NCBI GenBank assembly: GCA_035315345.1
Contig: DATFYA010000162.1
Location: 1 to 61,589, forward strand
Origin: Candidatus Methylomirabilota bacterium
Lineage (GTDB): Bacteria; Methylomirabilota; Methylomirabilia; Rokubacteriales; CSP1-6
Direction: 5' to 3'
DNA length: 61,589 nt
The notes under the pieces are model-generated. The model did not search any database. It was not told the DNA's origin and saw only the letters and a program-made list of their open reading frames with translations. The translations under genes and the position numbers were made by a program. Shown here piece by piece: positions 8,496 through 17,258 of the stretch; the stretch's first letter is position 1; each line of letters starts with the position of its first letter.

Positions 8496-11168
8496 TCATG
8501 GGTGACGGCGGCCCGGCTGGAACGCGCCGAGCTGCTGGAGCAGCTTGGCCACGAGCGCGGTCCATCCGGTCTGATGGCTGGCGCCGACGCCGGCGCCGGT
8601 GTCCCCGTTGAAGCACTCGTAGAACGGAATGAGGTCTCGCCAGTGCGGGTCGGTCTGGAAGGTCTCGTTGGTCCCGAACACGGGCCGACGGCCGTCAACG
8701 CCGCGCCGGAAGATGCTCGTCAGCCGGCGCTCCAGCTCGGCGGCCACATCCCACAGCGACATCAGCCGGTCCGAGCCGGTGGGGCACGCCACCTTTACCC
8801 GGTCACCGTGGAAGTGGTGGAACCGCTGCAGCGACTCGATCAGCAGGATGTTGACCGGGAACCAGATGGGGCCCCGCCAGTTCGAGTTGCCGCCGAACAG
8901 CGCGGTGGACGAGTCGGCCGGCTCGTAGGCCACGCGGTACTCGACGCCGTCGACTCGCTCGACGAACGGATGCTCGCGGTGATATCGCGAGAGCGCGCGG
9001 ACGCCGTAGGCGGAGAGGAACTCGCTTTCGTCCAGCATCACGGCCAGCAGCTTGGGCAGCTGCGCGTCGGTGACGATCGAGAGGAGCCGCCGCACCCCGC
9101 GTCCCGGCTCCTCCACCTCCTGGACGTGCTCGCGAAAGTCCGGATGGTGATCGATGAACCACTGCATGCGCCGCTTGAAGCCGGGCAGCCGGTCCACGAT
9201 CTCGGGCTCGAGCGTCTCGACCGCGTAGAGCGGGATGAGGCCGACCATCGAGCGGATCCGCATCCGCCGGCGGGGGCGTCCGGGCACGCGCAGGACGTCG
9301 TAGAAGAACCCGTCGACGTCGTCCCAGAGGCTGGTGCCGTCCTCACCGCCGCGGTGATCCATGGCGTGGGCGATGTAGACGAAGTGCTCGAAGAACTTGC
9401 TCGCCACGTCCTCGTAGGCCGGATTCTCGTCCGCCAGCTCCAGCGCGATGGCGAGCATGTTGAGGCAGTACATGCCCATCCAGCTGGTGGCGTCCGACTG
9501 GTCGATGTGTCCGCCGGTCGGCAGGGGCCGGGAGCGATCGAACACCCCGATGTTGTCGAGGCCCAGGAAGCCGCCCTGGAACACGTTCATCCCATCGGCG
9601 TCCTTGCGGTTCACCCACCAGGTGAAGTTCAGGAGCAACTTGTGGAACACCCGCTCCAGGAAGCGACGGTCGCCGGCTCCTCGACGGCGCTTCTCGATCT
9701 TGTACACCCGCCAGGCCGCCCAGGCGTGCACCGGGGGATTCACGTCGCCGAGCGCCCACTCGTAGGCGGGAATCTGGCCGTTGGGGTGCATGTACCACTC
9801 GCGCAGGAACAGCACGAGCTGATGCTTGGCGAAGTCGGGATCGACCAGCGCCAGGGGCACGCAGTGGAATGCGAGGTCCCAGGCCGCGTACCACGGGTAC
9901 TCCCACTTGTCGGGCATCGAGATGACGTCTTCGTTGTAGAGATGCGTCCACTCATGGTTGCGTCCCTGCCACCGCTCGGGCGGCGGCGGCGGAGAGGCCG
10001 GGTCGCCCTCCAGCCAGCGACGCACGTAGTAGTGGTAGAACTGCTTGCTCCACAGGAGGCCCGCGAAGGCCTGCCGGATCACCTGCCGCGCGTCGGCGTC
10101 GAGGCCCTCGGGAATTACGGTGTCGTAGAATTCGTCGGCTTCCTGCCCGCGGACGCGGAACAGGGCCTCGAAGTCCGCGCCCAGGCCCTCGCCATGGGGC
10201 GGCGTGTTGCCGAGGCGCAGCTTCACCGCCGCCGTCTCGCCCGGAGCCAGGCGCAGGCGGTAGTGGGCCGCCATCTTGGTCCCTGCACTCGCCGGGTTCA
10301 CCGCCTCGTCGCGCCCCTCGACCACACACGCGTTGATGCCGTCCTTGACGTACGGCGTGCGGTTCTCGACCCCGTACAGTCGCTGGACGTTCGTCTCGTT
10401 CTCGGTGAAGAGCAGGCGCGGCGCTCCGCCGCACGCGAGCCAGCGCAGTCCCAGCGATTCGTGGTCGGCCTCCACCACCGCCGATCCGACGGCGGTCAGC
10501 CGTGGCTTCGGGCTCCCCGGCTCCCACGACCAGGTGTTACGGAACCAGAGCGTCGGCAGCAGATGGCACTCCGCGGCCTCCGGGCCGCGATTGGTGACCT
10601 CGATGCGGATGAGGATGTCGTCGATCCCGGCCTTGGCGTACTCGACCTGCACGTCGAAGTAGCGGTCGCCCTCGAAGATCCCGGTGTCGATCAGCTCGAA
10701 CTCGGGTGCCCCGCGCCCCCGCGCCCGGTTCTCTTCGCGCAGCCGCGCGTAGGGAAACGCGGCGTGCGGATACTTGTACCGGTACTTCATGTACGAGTGG
10801 GTGGGAGTGGAGTCCAGGTAGAAGTAGTACTCCTTGACGTCCTCGCCGTGATTGCCCTCGGGCCCGGAGAGCCCGAACAGCCGCTCCTTCAGGATCGGGT
10901 CACGTCCGTTCCACAGCGCCACCGCGAAGCAGAGCCGCTGATGGTTGTCCGAGATTCCGGCGAGGCCGTCCTCTCCCCAGCGGTACGCCCGGACGTGCGC
11001 GTGCTCGTGCGGGAAATACTCCCAGGCCGCGCCGCCGGGGCTGTAGTCCTCTCGCACCGTCCCCCACTGGCGCTCGCTGAGGTAGGGCCCCCAGCGCGTC
11101 CAGTAGGCCGAGCGGTCAGCGGCCGCGCGAAGCCGCCGCTCTTCCGCCGTCCGGAGCGTGTCGTTCAT
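8496..11168 (-). CDS. GH63/MGH1-type glucosidase-like protein
   Basis: An 890-residue glycoside hydrolase of the mannosyl-oligosaccharide glucosidase fold. Landmarks: N-terminal [20 protein letters not shown] and [20 protein letters not shown]; a beta domain to about residue 400; then an alpha/alpha toroid with the run [49 protein letters not shown], and [14 protein letters not shown] near the C-terminus. The Trp/Asp/Glu-rich motifs are those of family 63 active sites. Start is ATG 11168, so the first 53 bases overlap the upstream DUF2064 gene. There is no signal peptide, so it is probably cytoplasmic. Its place with rpiA and pgl suggests alpha-glucoside or trehalose-type sugar breakdown; the substrate is not determinable here. 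Confidence 0.85.
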   Translation of the reverse strand: MNDTLRTAEERRLRAAADRSAYWTRWGPYLSERQWGTVREDYSPGGAAWEYFPHEHAHVRAYRWGEDGLAGISDNHQRLCFAVALWNGRDPILKERLFGLSGPEGNHGEDVKEYYFYLDSTPTHSYMKYRYKYPHAAFPYARLREENRARGRGAPEFELIDTGIFEGDRYFDVQVEYAKAGIDDILIRIEVTNRGPEAAECHLLPTLWFRNTWSWEPGSPKPRLTAVGSAVVEADHESLGLRWLACGGAPRLLFTENETNVQRLYGVENRTPYVKDGINACVVEGRDEAVNPASAGTKMAAHYRLRLAPGETAAVKLRLGNTPPHGEGLGADFEALFRVRGQEADEFYDTVIPEGLDADARQVIRQAFAGLLWSKQFYHYYVRRWLEGDPASPPPPPERWQGRNHEWTHLYNEDVISMPDKWEYPWYAAWDLAFHCVPLALVDPDFAKHQLVLFLREWYMHPNGQIPAYEWALGDVNPPVHAWAAWRVYKIEKRRRGAGDRRFLERVFHKLLLNFTWWVNRKDADGMNVFQGGFLGLDNIGVFDRSRPLPTGGHIDQSDATSWMGMYCLNMLAIALELADENPAYEDVASKFFEHFVYIAHAMDHRGGEDGTSLWDDVDGFFYDVLRVPGRPRRRMRIRSMVGLIPLYAVETLEPEIVDRLPGFKRRMQWFIDHHPDFREHVQEVEEPGRGVRRLLSIVTDAQLPKLLAVMLDESEFLSAYGVRALSRYHREHPFVERVDGVEYRVAYEPADSSTALFGGNSNWRGPIWFPVNILLIESLQRFHHFHGDRVKVACPTGSDRLMSLWDVAAELERRLTSIFRRGVDGRRPVFGTNETFQTDPHWRDLIPFYECFNGDTGAGVGASHQTGWTALVAKLLQQLGAFQPGRRHP

Positions 11169-11886
11169 GATCGGTAGGACGGACGAAGGCAGGGTCGGCG
11201 AGCGCCCGGCGCGCGAGGAACGCCCGGGTATGACGTGGCCGCGGGCCGGCGAGCGCGCGCAGGTCGGATTCGAGCCGAGCCAGATCCGCGCCGGTGTCGA
11301 CGTCGTACCACGTGGGCAGGCACACCGCGCGGAGTCCGAGCCGTCGCGCCCGGTCGAGCGTGAGGGACAGCACCGCGGAGGTGCTCCACGGCATCGCTTC
11401 GAACAGCTCCGGACAGGGGGCGCGCACGCCGACCAGATAGTAGCCGCCGTCCGCGGTAGGGCCGAAGACCGCATCGACGTTCGGCGCCATCACCAGGCTC
11501 ACCGCCTCGTCGATCGTCTCGGGGGGCAGCGTGGGCGAGTCGGTGCCGATCAAGAGCGCGGCCTCGTGGCCGAGCGCGAGAATATCCTCGACCAGCGCCT
11601 CCTGGCGCTCTCCGAGGTCGCCGCCTCGCTGCGCGACCAGCGCGAAGCCGGGCGCCAGCGTCTCGAAGTCGGGGCGCGCTTCCACCGGGGCGTAGGCGAC
11701 GATCGGCCGCACGCCGGCGACCGCGGCGCTGCGCTCGACCGCGTCGAGCAGGAAGCAGCGCGCCAGCTCCGCGGCCTCGACCGCGCGGAGCGGCGGGCAG
11801 AGGCGCGTCTTCACCGTGCCCGCCCGCGGCGCCTTCGCCATCACCGCCAGTCCGACCGCCGGATCCACGGGCCGCCCGTCGAGCAT
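11116..11886 (-). CDS. DUF2064 / TIGR04282-family nucleotidyl- or glycosyltransferase
   Basis: A 256-residue GT-A-like protein. Diagnostic segments: [17 protein letters not shown] at the nucleotide end, [51 protein letters not shown], and [16 protein letters not shown]. These are shared by the TIGR04282 family (related to the CofC/MobA nucleotidyltransferase fold). Start at ATG 11886 is chosen because the upstream 32 residues look non-coding. It overlaps the following glucosidase gene by 53 bp, so the two are co-transcribed. Sugar substrate unknown. Confidence 0.83.
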   Translation of the reverse strand: MLDGRPVDPAVGLAVMAKAPRAGTVKTRLCPPLRAVEAAELARCFLLDAVERSAAVAGVRPIVAYAPVEARPDFETLAPGFALVAQRGGDLGERQEALVEDILALGHEAALLIGTDSPTLPPETIDEAVSLVMAPNVDAVFGPTADGGYYLVGVRAPCPELFEAMPWSTSAVLSLTLDRARRLGLRAVCLPTWYDVDTGADLARLESDLRALAGPRPRHTRAFLARRALADPAFVRPTDHERHAPDGGRAAASRGR

Positions 11887-12008
11887 GACGTCATCATGCC
11901 ACGCCCGACCGGTGGTCCGCCCGATCGTTGCGCCGGGAGATCCGGCCGCTCCGCGGTCGGCTCTGATACCATCCATCAACACGACAGTGCCCCGCCCAGG
12001 AGGCTTCG

Positions 12009-12515
12009 ATGCCCGACGATTTCGAGTACGTCTCTCGCGCCCGCCTCGAATACCGCCACGGCTACCGTCACGCCTATCTGGGCGACGTACCGGCCCCGGT
12101 GGTGTACGGCGTGCAGGGCCGGCTACGCGAGTACTACGGCGTCAAGGAGGGCCCGCCGGTCGCCTCCACCCTCGACCACATCGTGGCGGCCGTCGCGGGG
12201 TGAATGTACGGCACGCTGCGCGGCGCCCTGGCAGGGCGCAAGATCGCGTTCGACCGCGACGGCTTCACCGCCACCGTGGAAGGCCGTATCGTCGGGGTCG
12301 GCAAGACCATCCGCATCAAGTCCATTCACCTGCACTACGAGCTGGCGGTCTCGCCGGACAGCCGCGAGGCCACCGAGCGCGCGCTCGCGCTCCATCCGCA
12401 GGGTTGCCCGGCGCATCAGAGCGTGCAGGGCGCCATCGACGTTACCTGGGATGCACGGGTCCGGCTGGGCGAGGAGATCGTCGACCTGCGGGGAGGCGCC
12501 GAGGCGGCCGAGTAG
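12009..12515 (+). CDS. OsmC-family protein, candidate selenoprotein (in-frame UGA at codon 65)
   Basis: Two abutting reading frames in the same phase, 12009-12203 and 12204-12515, form one OsmC/Ohr-fold protein of 168 residues if the TGA at 12201-12203 is read as selenocysteine. The first half has VVYGVQGRLREYY and TLDHIVAAVAG, which in OsmC relatives leads straight into a Cys and a short Gly/Thr-rich helix (here U-MYGTLRGALAGR). The second half has IHLHYELAVSPDSREATERA and the resolving-type Cys in HPQGCPAHQSV. The UGA therefore sits exactly at the peroxidatic Cys. A SECIS-like hairpin follows. Start ATG 12009 has AGGAGG just upstream; the internal ATG 12204 has no usable ribosome site. Predicted role: thiol/selenol peroxidase against organic hydroperoxides, cytoplasmic. 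Two separate genes or a nonsense mutation are the alternatives. Confidence 0.8.
12223..12239 (+). promoter_or_regulatory. Bacterial SECIS-like hairpin after the OsmC UGA
   Basis: A perfect 6-bp stem GCGCCC/GGGCGC closes a five-base loop UGGCA. The loop begins 26 nt after the UGA and has G at its second and third positions. Bacterial SECIS elements usually place the loop about 16-37 nt after the UGA, with a G among the first loop bases, so geometry and sequence both fit. Confidence 0.65.
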
Positions 12516-12554
12516 CCGGCGGTCGGCAAGGCGGGCGCGGCGCGACGGCCGGAG

Positions 12555-13442
12555 CTAGTTCCAGAGGTACTGGCGGGGATCGACGGCCTGGCCACGCACC
12601 TGGATCTCGTAGTGCAGGTGCGGACCCGAGGTGCGTCCGGTGTTACCGGTGAGCGCGATGACCTGGCCGCGCTCGACGTGCTGGCCCTGCTTGACCCGGA
12701 TCTCCTGGAGGTGGCCGTAGAGGGAGCGCAGGTCGTGGCCGTGGTCGAGAATGACGGTGGTCCCGTACTCGCCGCCGTTGCCCGCGAAGTAGACCGATCC
12801 GGACGCCGGCGCGAGCACCGCGGTACCCCGGCCGGCGCTGATGTCGAGCCCGCGGTGGAACTCCTGGTCACCCGTCCAGGGCGAGGGCCGCATGCCGAAG
12901 CGGGAGTTCAGCACGCCGCGCACCGGCCAGCGGAACGGCACCGACATCAACGCGGGCCGGGTCCGCTCCATGAAGCGCTCGAACGCGCGCAGGCTCTGGC
13001 CGCTCTCGCTCACGTTGCTGCCGAGCAGCGCGAGCGCCTGCGGGAGCGCGGGCGCCTCGCTGGCGAAGACCATGGGCAGCCCCGCCACCGCGCCGCCCAT
13101 GCCGGTGCCCTTGCTGGTGCCGCCCGGCGACGGACCGAAGGTGTCCCACACGCGGACGTGTGCGTCCTGCCATCCGCTGACTTCCCGGTTGATCTCGGCC
13201 ACTCGCTGCTCGAACGTGTCCAGCAGCGCCCGCTGCTCCTCGACCCGTCGCTCGACGCTCGCGGCCTGCAGCTGAGCTTGCTTGAGCGCGAAGTAGTCCC
13301 ACCAGGTGCCGCCGAGCAGACCGACGCCCAGCAGGACGCCGAGCAGCGCGCTGAGCAGGAATCCGCGCGGGCAGCCCACGTGCAGCATGCGGGTGCCGCC
13401 GCCGTGGACCAGCACGAGCGTGACGCCGCCGCGGCGCTTCAT
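12555..13442 (-). CDS. M23-family (LytM) peptidoglycan peptidase, membrane-anchored
   Basis: A 295-residue cell-wall hydrolase or hydrolase activator. A transmembrane segment covers about residues 25-48 (FLLSALLGVLLGVGLLGG), followed by a coiled coil (about 50-95) and a Gly/Pro-rich stretch. The LytM zinc domain occupies about 180-290: HRGLDISAGRGTAVLAPASG holds the first His and Asp, LYGHL the next His, and GPHLHYEI the HxH. All four expected metal and catalytic positions are present, so it should be active, unlike degenerate EnvC/NlpD types. Its ATG overlaps the bactofilin stop (ATGA, 13439-13442). Bactofilin-M23 pairs are known to control local wall growth and cell shape. Confidence 0.92.
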   Translation of the reverse strand: MKRRGGVTLVLVHGGGTRMLHVGCPRGFLLSALLGVLLGVGLLGGTWWDYFALKQAQLQAASVERRVEEQRALLDTFEQRVAEINREVSGWQDAHVRVWDTFGPSPGGTSKGTGMGGAVAGLPMVFASEAPALPQALALLGSNVSESGQSLRAFERFMERTRPALMSVPFRWPVRGVLNSRFGMRPSPWTGDQEFHRGLDISAGRGTAVLAPASGSVYFAGNGGEYGTTVILDHGHDLRSLYGHLQEIRVKQGQHVERGQVIALTGNTGRTSGPHLHYEIQVRGQAVDPRQYLWN

Positions 13443-13849
13443 GAGCGCTTCAGGGGAACCACCGCGACGTCGCGGGCCGAGTCGGACGCCTCCGGCTTCG
13501 GCATCCGGCAGTGGCCCTCGAACATCACGCCCTCCTCGAGCACGATGATCGGGGACTCGAGATCTCCGAAGACGCGGGCCTTGCCCGACAGCTCGATGCG
13601 GTCGCTGGCGTGCACGTTGCCGACCAGCTCACCATTCACCACGAGAGTGCCCGCGCGCACGCTCGCGTTCACCACGCCGCGCTCGCCGATAATGAGCGTG
13701 TCCGGCGACGCGATCTCACCCTGGAACTTCCCGTTGAGGAGGACGGTGCCGGAGAACGTGTACTTGCCCTCGATCTCGGATCCTTCGTCGAGGAAGGCGG
13801 TGAGCTTTCTCCGGGTGGCGACGGCGGCGCGACGCTTCAAGGGCCACAC
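13439..13849 (-). CDS. Bactofilin (polymer-forming cytoskeletal protein), start disturbed
   Basis: A 136-residue protein with the bactofilin beta-helix repeats: GKYTFSGTVLLNGKFQGEI, TLIIGERGVVNASV, AGTLVVNGELVGNV, RIELSGKARVFGDL, IIVLEEGVMFEGHC. It polymerises without nucleotide and scaffolds wall enzymes; the next gene is an M23 peptidase overlapping by four bases. The longest frame starts at GTG 13849 with no ribosome site. A much better start (ATG 13913, GAGGAG six bases before, encoding MFGRK as in many bactofilins) is in another frame and stops after 17 codons. Either a frameshift separates them or the real start is internal. Confidence 0.85.
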   Translation of the reverse strand: MWPLKRRAAVATRRKLTAFLDEGSEIEGKYTFSGTVLLNGKFQGEIASPDTLIIGERGVVNASVRAGTLVVNGELVGNVHASDRIELSGKARVFGDLESPIIVLEEGVMFEGHCRMPKPEASDSARDVAVVPLKRS

Positions 13850-13859
13850 GGGGCGACCG

Positions 13860-13913
13860 CTAGGGGCGCCCGCTCACGCGAGCAGTCGGGCTGGCTACCT
13901 TGCGTCCGAACAT
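13860..13913 (-). other. 17-codon open frame MFGRK... with strong RBS, probable original bactofilin start
   Basis: ATG 13913 is preceded by GAGGAG with six-base spacing and begins MFGRKVASPTARVSGRP before a TAG at 13860-13862. MFGRK or MFGKK is a common bactofilin beginning. It is out of frame with the main bactofilin frame. It may be a leader peptide, a true frameshift or a sequence error. Confidence 0.5.
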
Positions 13914-13961
13914 GACGGGCTCCTCGCGGCGTCGGCGGTTTGAAAGGCGAACCACTCGCGA

Positions 13962-13976
13962 GCAAGGCCCCTGCCA
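13962..13976 (-). promoter_or_regulatory. Sigma-54-like promoter of bactofilin-M23
   Basis: Read on the minus strand: TGGCAG-GGGCC-TTGC followed by T; nine of ten consensus bases with GG-N10-GC spacing. Predicted start near 13951, giving a leader of about 38 nt to the MFGRK ATG at 13913 and its ribosome site. Confidence 0.6.
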
Positions 13977-14057
13977 CGGGACGGACCATCACTCAAGTCG
14001 TCGAACTCGTTGCTGAATTCGAAGCCGAGCGGAGAGCCGGCCGGCTGGGGCTGACGT

Positions 14058-14080
14058 CCCTGACAGACGCTCTGTCAGGG
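14058..14080. terminator. Perfect 9-bp hairpin: terminator of pckG-lipoprotein or upstream site of bactofilin
   Basis: CCCTGACAG-ACGCT-CTGTCAGGG lies 11 bp after the lipoprotein stop, suiting a transcription terminator, but no T-run follows on the minus strand. It also lies 82-104 bp upstream of the -24 element at 13976, where a sigma-54 activator site would be. Both uses are possible. Confidence 0.5.
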
Positions 14081-14091
14081 GCGAGACAGTC

Positions 14092-14508
14092 TCAGTCGGG
14101 CACGATCAGGGTGGGCAGCTCACCGGGCGGCTGGAGGATGTACCCGCCGCCTTCCTGCTTGAGCAAGTACACGGCGGGGCGGTTCGGAGACAGGATGTTC
14201 CAGCCGCTGCCGTCCGACCGCTCCACCACCCAGCGCGTGCCCTCGCCGGGGCTCTGGATGATGTAGCCGCCCTGCTTGTCCGGGATGAGATAGAGCGGCG
14301 CCGCGCCCGCGGTATAGATCACGTAGCCGTCACGCCACGCCGCGAAATACACGTCCACCGGAAACTCGCCGGGCGGCGTCGCCTTGAAGTGAATGGCCGC
14401 GGCGGGCGGCTCGGGAGGCGGAAACTCCGCATCGCTACTCACGCACCCACCGAGCGCGCCCAGCAGCGCCGCCAGCGCGATCCACAGCGCGCGAGGCCTC
14501 CGACTCAT
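14092..14508 (-). CDS. Small lipoprotein of unknown function
   Basis: A 138-residue protein with a lipoprotein signal: MSRRPRALWIALAALLGALGGC, Cys about residue 22 in the lipobox LGALGGC. The mature part has three similar beta hairpins (DVYFAAWRDGYVIYTAGAAP, LYLIPDKQGGYIIQSPGEG, VYLLKQEGGGYILQPPGEL), a small repeat fold. It starts 14 bp after the pckG stop, so it is the second gene of that transcript. A longer in-frame start lies inside pckG and is rejected because the extra residues are Arg-rich shadow. The family is not recognised. Confidence 0.8.
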   Translation of the reverse strand: MSRRPRALWIALAALLGALGGCVSSDAEFPPPEPPAAAIHFKATPPGEFPVDVYFAAWRDGYVIYTAGAAPLYLIPDKQGGYIIQSPGEGTRWVVERSDGSGWNILSPNRPAVYLLKQEGGGYILQPPGELPTLIVPD

Positions 14509-14522
14509 CTTCGCCACCACGC

Positions 14523-16265
14523 TCAGAGACCGAAGCGGCGAGTCGTCTCGGCGTGCGCGTTCCAGATCGCGGGCGGCATGCGGTCGCCGAACTGCTGGTA
14601 GAACTCGCCCAGCTCGTCGAGGGCCTGCCCCCACTCCTCACGATCCACGCGCAGGGCCGCCTCGAGCGCGCCGGGCGGCACCTGCAGTCCGCGGGTGTCG
14701 ATCGCGCCGGGCGCCGGGACGTAGCCGATCGGCGTCTCGACCGCCCCGCCGCCGCCGTGAATGCGCTCGACGATCCACTTCAGGATTCGCACGTTCTCGC
14801 CGTAGCCCGGCCACAGGAAGCGGCCCTGCTCGTCGCGGCGGAACCAGTTCACCCGGAAGATCCTCGGCGGATTCTTCAGCCGGGGACCGAAGGACAGCCA
14901 GTGCGCGAAGTAGTCGGCCATGTTGTAGCCGCAGAACGGGATCATGGCCATCGGGTCCCGTCGAACCACGCCGACCTTGCCGGTGATGGCTGCGGTCGTC
15001 TCGGTGCCCATCGCCGATCCGAGGAACACGCCATGCTGCCAATCGAAGGCCTCGAACACCAGCGGCACCACCCGGGCGCGCCGCGATCCGAAGATGAAGC
15101 CGGAGATCGGCACGCCCTGCGGGTCTTCCCAGTTGGGCGCGATGGACGGGCACTGCTGAGCGGGCACCGTGAAGCGCGAATTCGGGTGCGCGGCCGGACC
15201 GCCGCCGGGCGCCCACGGCTTGCCCTGCCAATCCAGCAAGCCCTCGGGCGCCTCGGGCCCCATACCCTCCCACCACGGCTCCTTCGACGGAGTCAGCGCC
15301 ACGTTGGTGAAGATGGTGTTGGAGCGCACCATCGCCGCTCCGTTGGGATTGGTCTTGGCGCTGGTGTTCGGCGCCACCCCGAAGAAACCGCGCTCGGGGT
15401 TGGTGGCGCGAAGCTGGCCGTTGCCGTCCACGTGGATCCAGGCGATGTCGTCGCCGACCGTCCAGACCCGATAGCCCGGCAGGCTCGAGACCACCATCGC
15501 CAGGTTGGTCTTGCCCGACGCGCTCGGCATCGCGGCGGCCAGGTAGGTGACGCGCCCCTGCGGGTCCTCGAGGCCGAGGATCAGCATGTGCTCGGCCATC
15601 CATCCTTCCTGCCGGGCCTGGGAGGACGCAATGCGCAGCGCGTGGCACTTCTTGCCGAGTAGCGCGTTGCCGCCGTAGCCCGAGCCCACGCTCCAGATGA
15701 GCCGCTCCTCCGGGAAGTGCAGGATGAACCGGCGATCCGGCGAGAGATCGCCCAAGGAGTGCAGTCCGCGCACGAAGTCGTCGGCATCGCGCATGTGCTC
15801 GAGCGCGACCGAACCCACCCGGGTCATGATGTGCATGCTGGCCACCACGTACGCGCTGTCGGTCACCATGACACCCACCCGGCTCATCGACGAGCCGGCC
15901 GGACCCATCAAGTACGGGATCACCCACATCGTCCGGCCGCGCATGCTGCCGCGAAGCAGACGACCGACCTTCTCCTTGCCCTCGGCGGGCGCCATCCAGT
16001 TGTTGGTGGGGCCCGCGTCGTCCCGCGCGCCCGTACAGATGAACGTCAACTGCTCGGTCCGCGCCACATCGGAGGGATGGCTCCGGTGCAGATAGCAGTT
16101 GGGGTAGGTCCGCGAGTTCAGCGGCAGCAACGTCCCGTCCCGGAGCATGTCGTCGATGAGCCGGTCGTACTCCGCCTTCGACCCGTCCGCCCACGCGATC
16201 TTGTTCGGCTGGGTCAGGCCCGCGACCTCATCCACCCACGTCTCCACCCGCTGCGTGCCGCTCAT
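14523..16265 (-). CDS. pckG: Phosphoenolpyruvate carboxykinase (GTP)
   Basis: Converts oxaloacetate and GTP to phosphoenolpyruvate, the entry to gluconeogenesis. 580 residues. Family marks: CYLHRSHPSDVARTE, MGPAGSSMSRVGVMVTDS, the P-loop PSASGKTNLA, FFGVAPNTSAKTNPN, FIFGSRRARVVPLVFEAF, and the GTP-site run TETTAAITGKVGVVRRDP with MIPFCGYNMADYF. Slightly shorter than the typical 600-620 residues. The ribosome site GAGAGGGGAG precedes ATG 16265. The 290-bp upstream region carries a sigma-54-like promoter and repeated CGGAAAAG motifs, so expression may follow nitrogen or envelope signals rather than only carbon. Confidence 0.97.
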   Translation of the reverse strand: MSGTQRVETWVDEVAGLTQPNKIAWADGSKAEYDRLIDDMLRDGTLLPLNSRTYPNCYLHRSHPSDVARTEQLTFICTGARDDAGPTNNWMAPAEGKEKVGRLLRGSMRGRTMWVIPYLMGPAGSSMSRVGVMVTDSAYVVASMHIMTRVGSVALEHMRDADDFVRGLHSLGDLSPDRRFILHFPEERLIWSVGSGYGGNALLGKKCHALRIASSQARQEGWMAEHMLILGLEDPQGRVTYLAAAMPSASGKTNLAMVVSSLPGYRVWTVGDDIAWIHVDGNGQLRATNPERGFFGVAPNTSAKTNPNGAAMVRSNTIFTNVALTPSKEPWWEGMGPEAPEGLLDWQGKPWAPGGGPAAHPNSRFTVPAQQCPSIAPNWEDPQGVPISGFIFGSRRARVVPLVFEAFDWQHGVFLGSAMGTETTAAITGKVGVVRRDPMAMIPFCGYNMADYFAHWLSFGPRLKNPPRIFRVNWFRRDEQGRFLWPGYGENVRILKWIVERIHGGGGAVETPIGYVPAPGAIDTRGLQVPPGALEAALRVDREEWGQALDELGEFYQQFGDRMPPAIWNAHAETTRRFGL

Positions 16266-16405
16266 GGATGCTCCCCTCTCACCGGAGTGTTCGAACGTAG
16301 CAACCCATACTCACCGCCGGCCGCGCGGCTGTCAAACGCTCGGCGAAATCACGGGGCCAGCCGCCCGGTCGGCGAGCAGTCGTCCACGAGCGCGCGCGAT
16401 CGATT

Positions 16406-16420
16406 GCAGGACAGGTGCCA
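16406..16420 (-). promoter_or_regulatory. Sigma-54-like promoter of pckG
   Basis: Minus strand TGGCAC-CTGTC-CTGC followed by A: the -24 half is perfect and one base differs in the -12 half (nine of ten). The predicted start is about 130 nt upstream of the pckG ATG. Confidence 0.5.
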
Positions 16421-16441
16421 CGGAACCCGCCCTTGAAACCA

Positions 16442-16508
16442 CGGAAAAGTATTCGAGGGACGCCGCCGCCCACCGGCTCGACCGCCGGCGGGAGCGGAAA
16501 AGCTTCCG
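16442..16508. repeat. Two copies of CGGAAAAG-NNTTCNG upstream of pckG
   Basis: CGGAAAAGTATTCG (16442-16455) and CGGAAAAGCTTCCG (16495-16508) match at about 11 of 14 bases. The second is a perfect inverted repeat (CGGAA-AAGC-TTCCG). They lie 22-35 and 75-88 bp upstream of the -24 element of the pckG promoter. Likely regulator-binding sites; the regulator is unknown. Confidence 0.4.
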
Positions 16509-16555
16509 AGAAAGTTTTCAACGCCGCGAGCCGCGTGGCGCCCTCGGCACGTCGC

Positions 16556-17257
16556 TCAGGAGCGCGGGGCTCCCGCGGGGCGTAGGCGCTGCGCAATCTC
16601 GTTGACCAGATGGTTGAGCCGCTCGGCCGCCTCCTCCCGCTCCTTCTGATGGCGATCGTTCTCGGCGCGCAGCTCGCCCATGGTCTGGCGCAGCTGATCG
16701 CCCTGCCGCTCGGAGGTCTCGAGCCGGTTGCGCAGCTGCTCGTTCTCGTACGTGACCCCGCGGAGCCGCTCGTTCTCGCGCTCGGACGCTTCCACCCGGT
16801 CCCGCAGGCGCTCATGCTCGTGCAGGAGCTCCAGCAGCGAGGCGAGCTGGGTCTGGCCGGACTCGAGCCAGCGCCGGACCTCGTCGTGGTCGCGCCCCTG
16901 CTTTGACTCGGCACTGATCATTCGATCGTCTCCTTTCGTACGAGTGGGAGGAGTGTAATCCAGTTGAAGCGGCGACTTGCGGTCAATCACCACCGAGCCG
17001 ACTCGGGCCCTCCCGGCCGCGCTCCGCCGCCGCTCGCCGCGGCGCCGCTCCGACCTGTGAGCCCCGGTCACGACCCGCCGCTCGCCTCGCCGCCGGTCGA
17101 GGAGGACCTCGACCTCGCTCGATTCTCCGATGAAGAGGCTCCGCATCCGCTCTACCAGGGACGGCCGGTCCGGGCGGACCACGACGAGCAAGGGGCTCCG
17201 GGACGGGCTGGTCCAGAGCCAGAAGCAAGTACGGCGAAAGCGACCGGCCAGCAGCAT
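16556..17257 (-). CDS. DRRRGERR-motif protein with C-terminal coiled coil
   Basis: One 233-residue frame with two parts. Residues 20-100 hold LLVVVRPDRPSLVERM, VEVLLDRRRGERR and a second RRRGERR, a pattern I associate with small regulatory-looking proteins of Rokubacteria-like genomes. Residues 113-233 are a long coiled coil (LHEHERLRDRVEASERENERL and following heptads) ending RLRPAGAPRS. ATG 17257 is one base after the stop of the zinc-ribbon gene, implying coupled translation. A second start, ATG 16921 with AAAGGAGA, would give the 121-residue coiled-coil protein alone; both products may be made. No known function. Confidence 0.6.
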   Translation of the reverse strand: MLLAGRFRRTCFWLWTSPSRSPLLVVVRPDRPSLVERMRSLFIGESSEVEVLLDRRRGERRVVTGAHRSERRRGERRRSAAGRARVGSVVIDRKSPLQLDYTPPTRTKGDDRMISAESKQGRDHDEVRRWLESGQTQLASLLELLHEHERLRDRVEASERENERLRGVTYENEQLRNRLETSERQGDQLRQTMGELRAENDRHQKEREEAAERLNHLVNEIAQRLRPAGAPRS

Positions 17258-17258
17258 G

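Noticed and set aside
8229-11177. 982-residue open frame on the plus strand
   Set aside because: Antisense to the GH63-like gene, which has recognisable motifs.
12204-12515. Independent gene starting at ATG 12204
   Set aside because: It has no spaced ribosome site and encodes only the second half of an OsmC fold, in frame with the first half across the UGA.
13940-14266. 108-residue plus-strand frame
   Set aside because: Begins with TTG, has no ribosome site, overlaps the bactofilin promoter and runs antisense into the lipoprotein gene.
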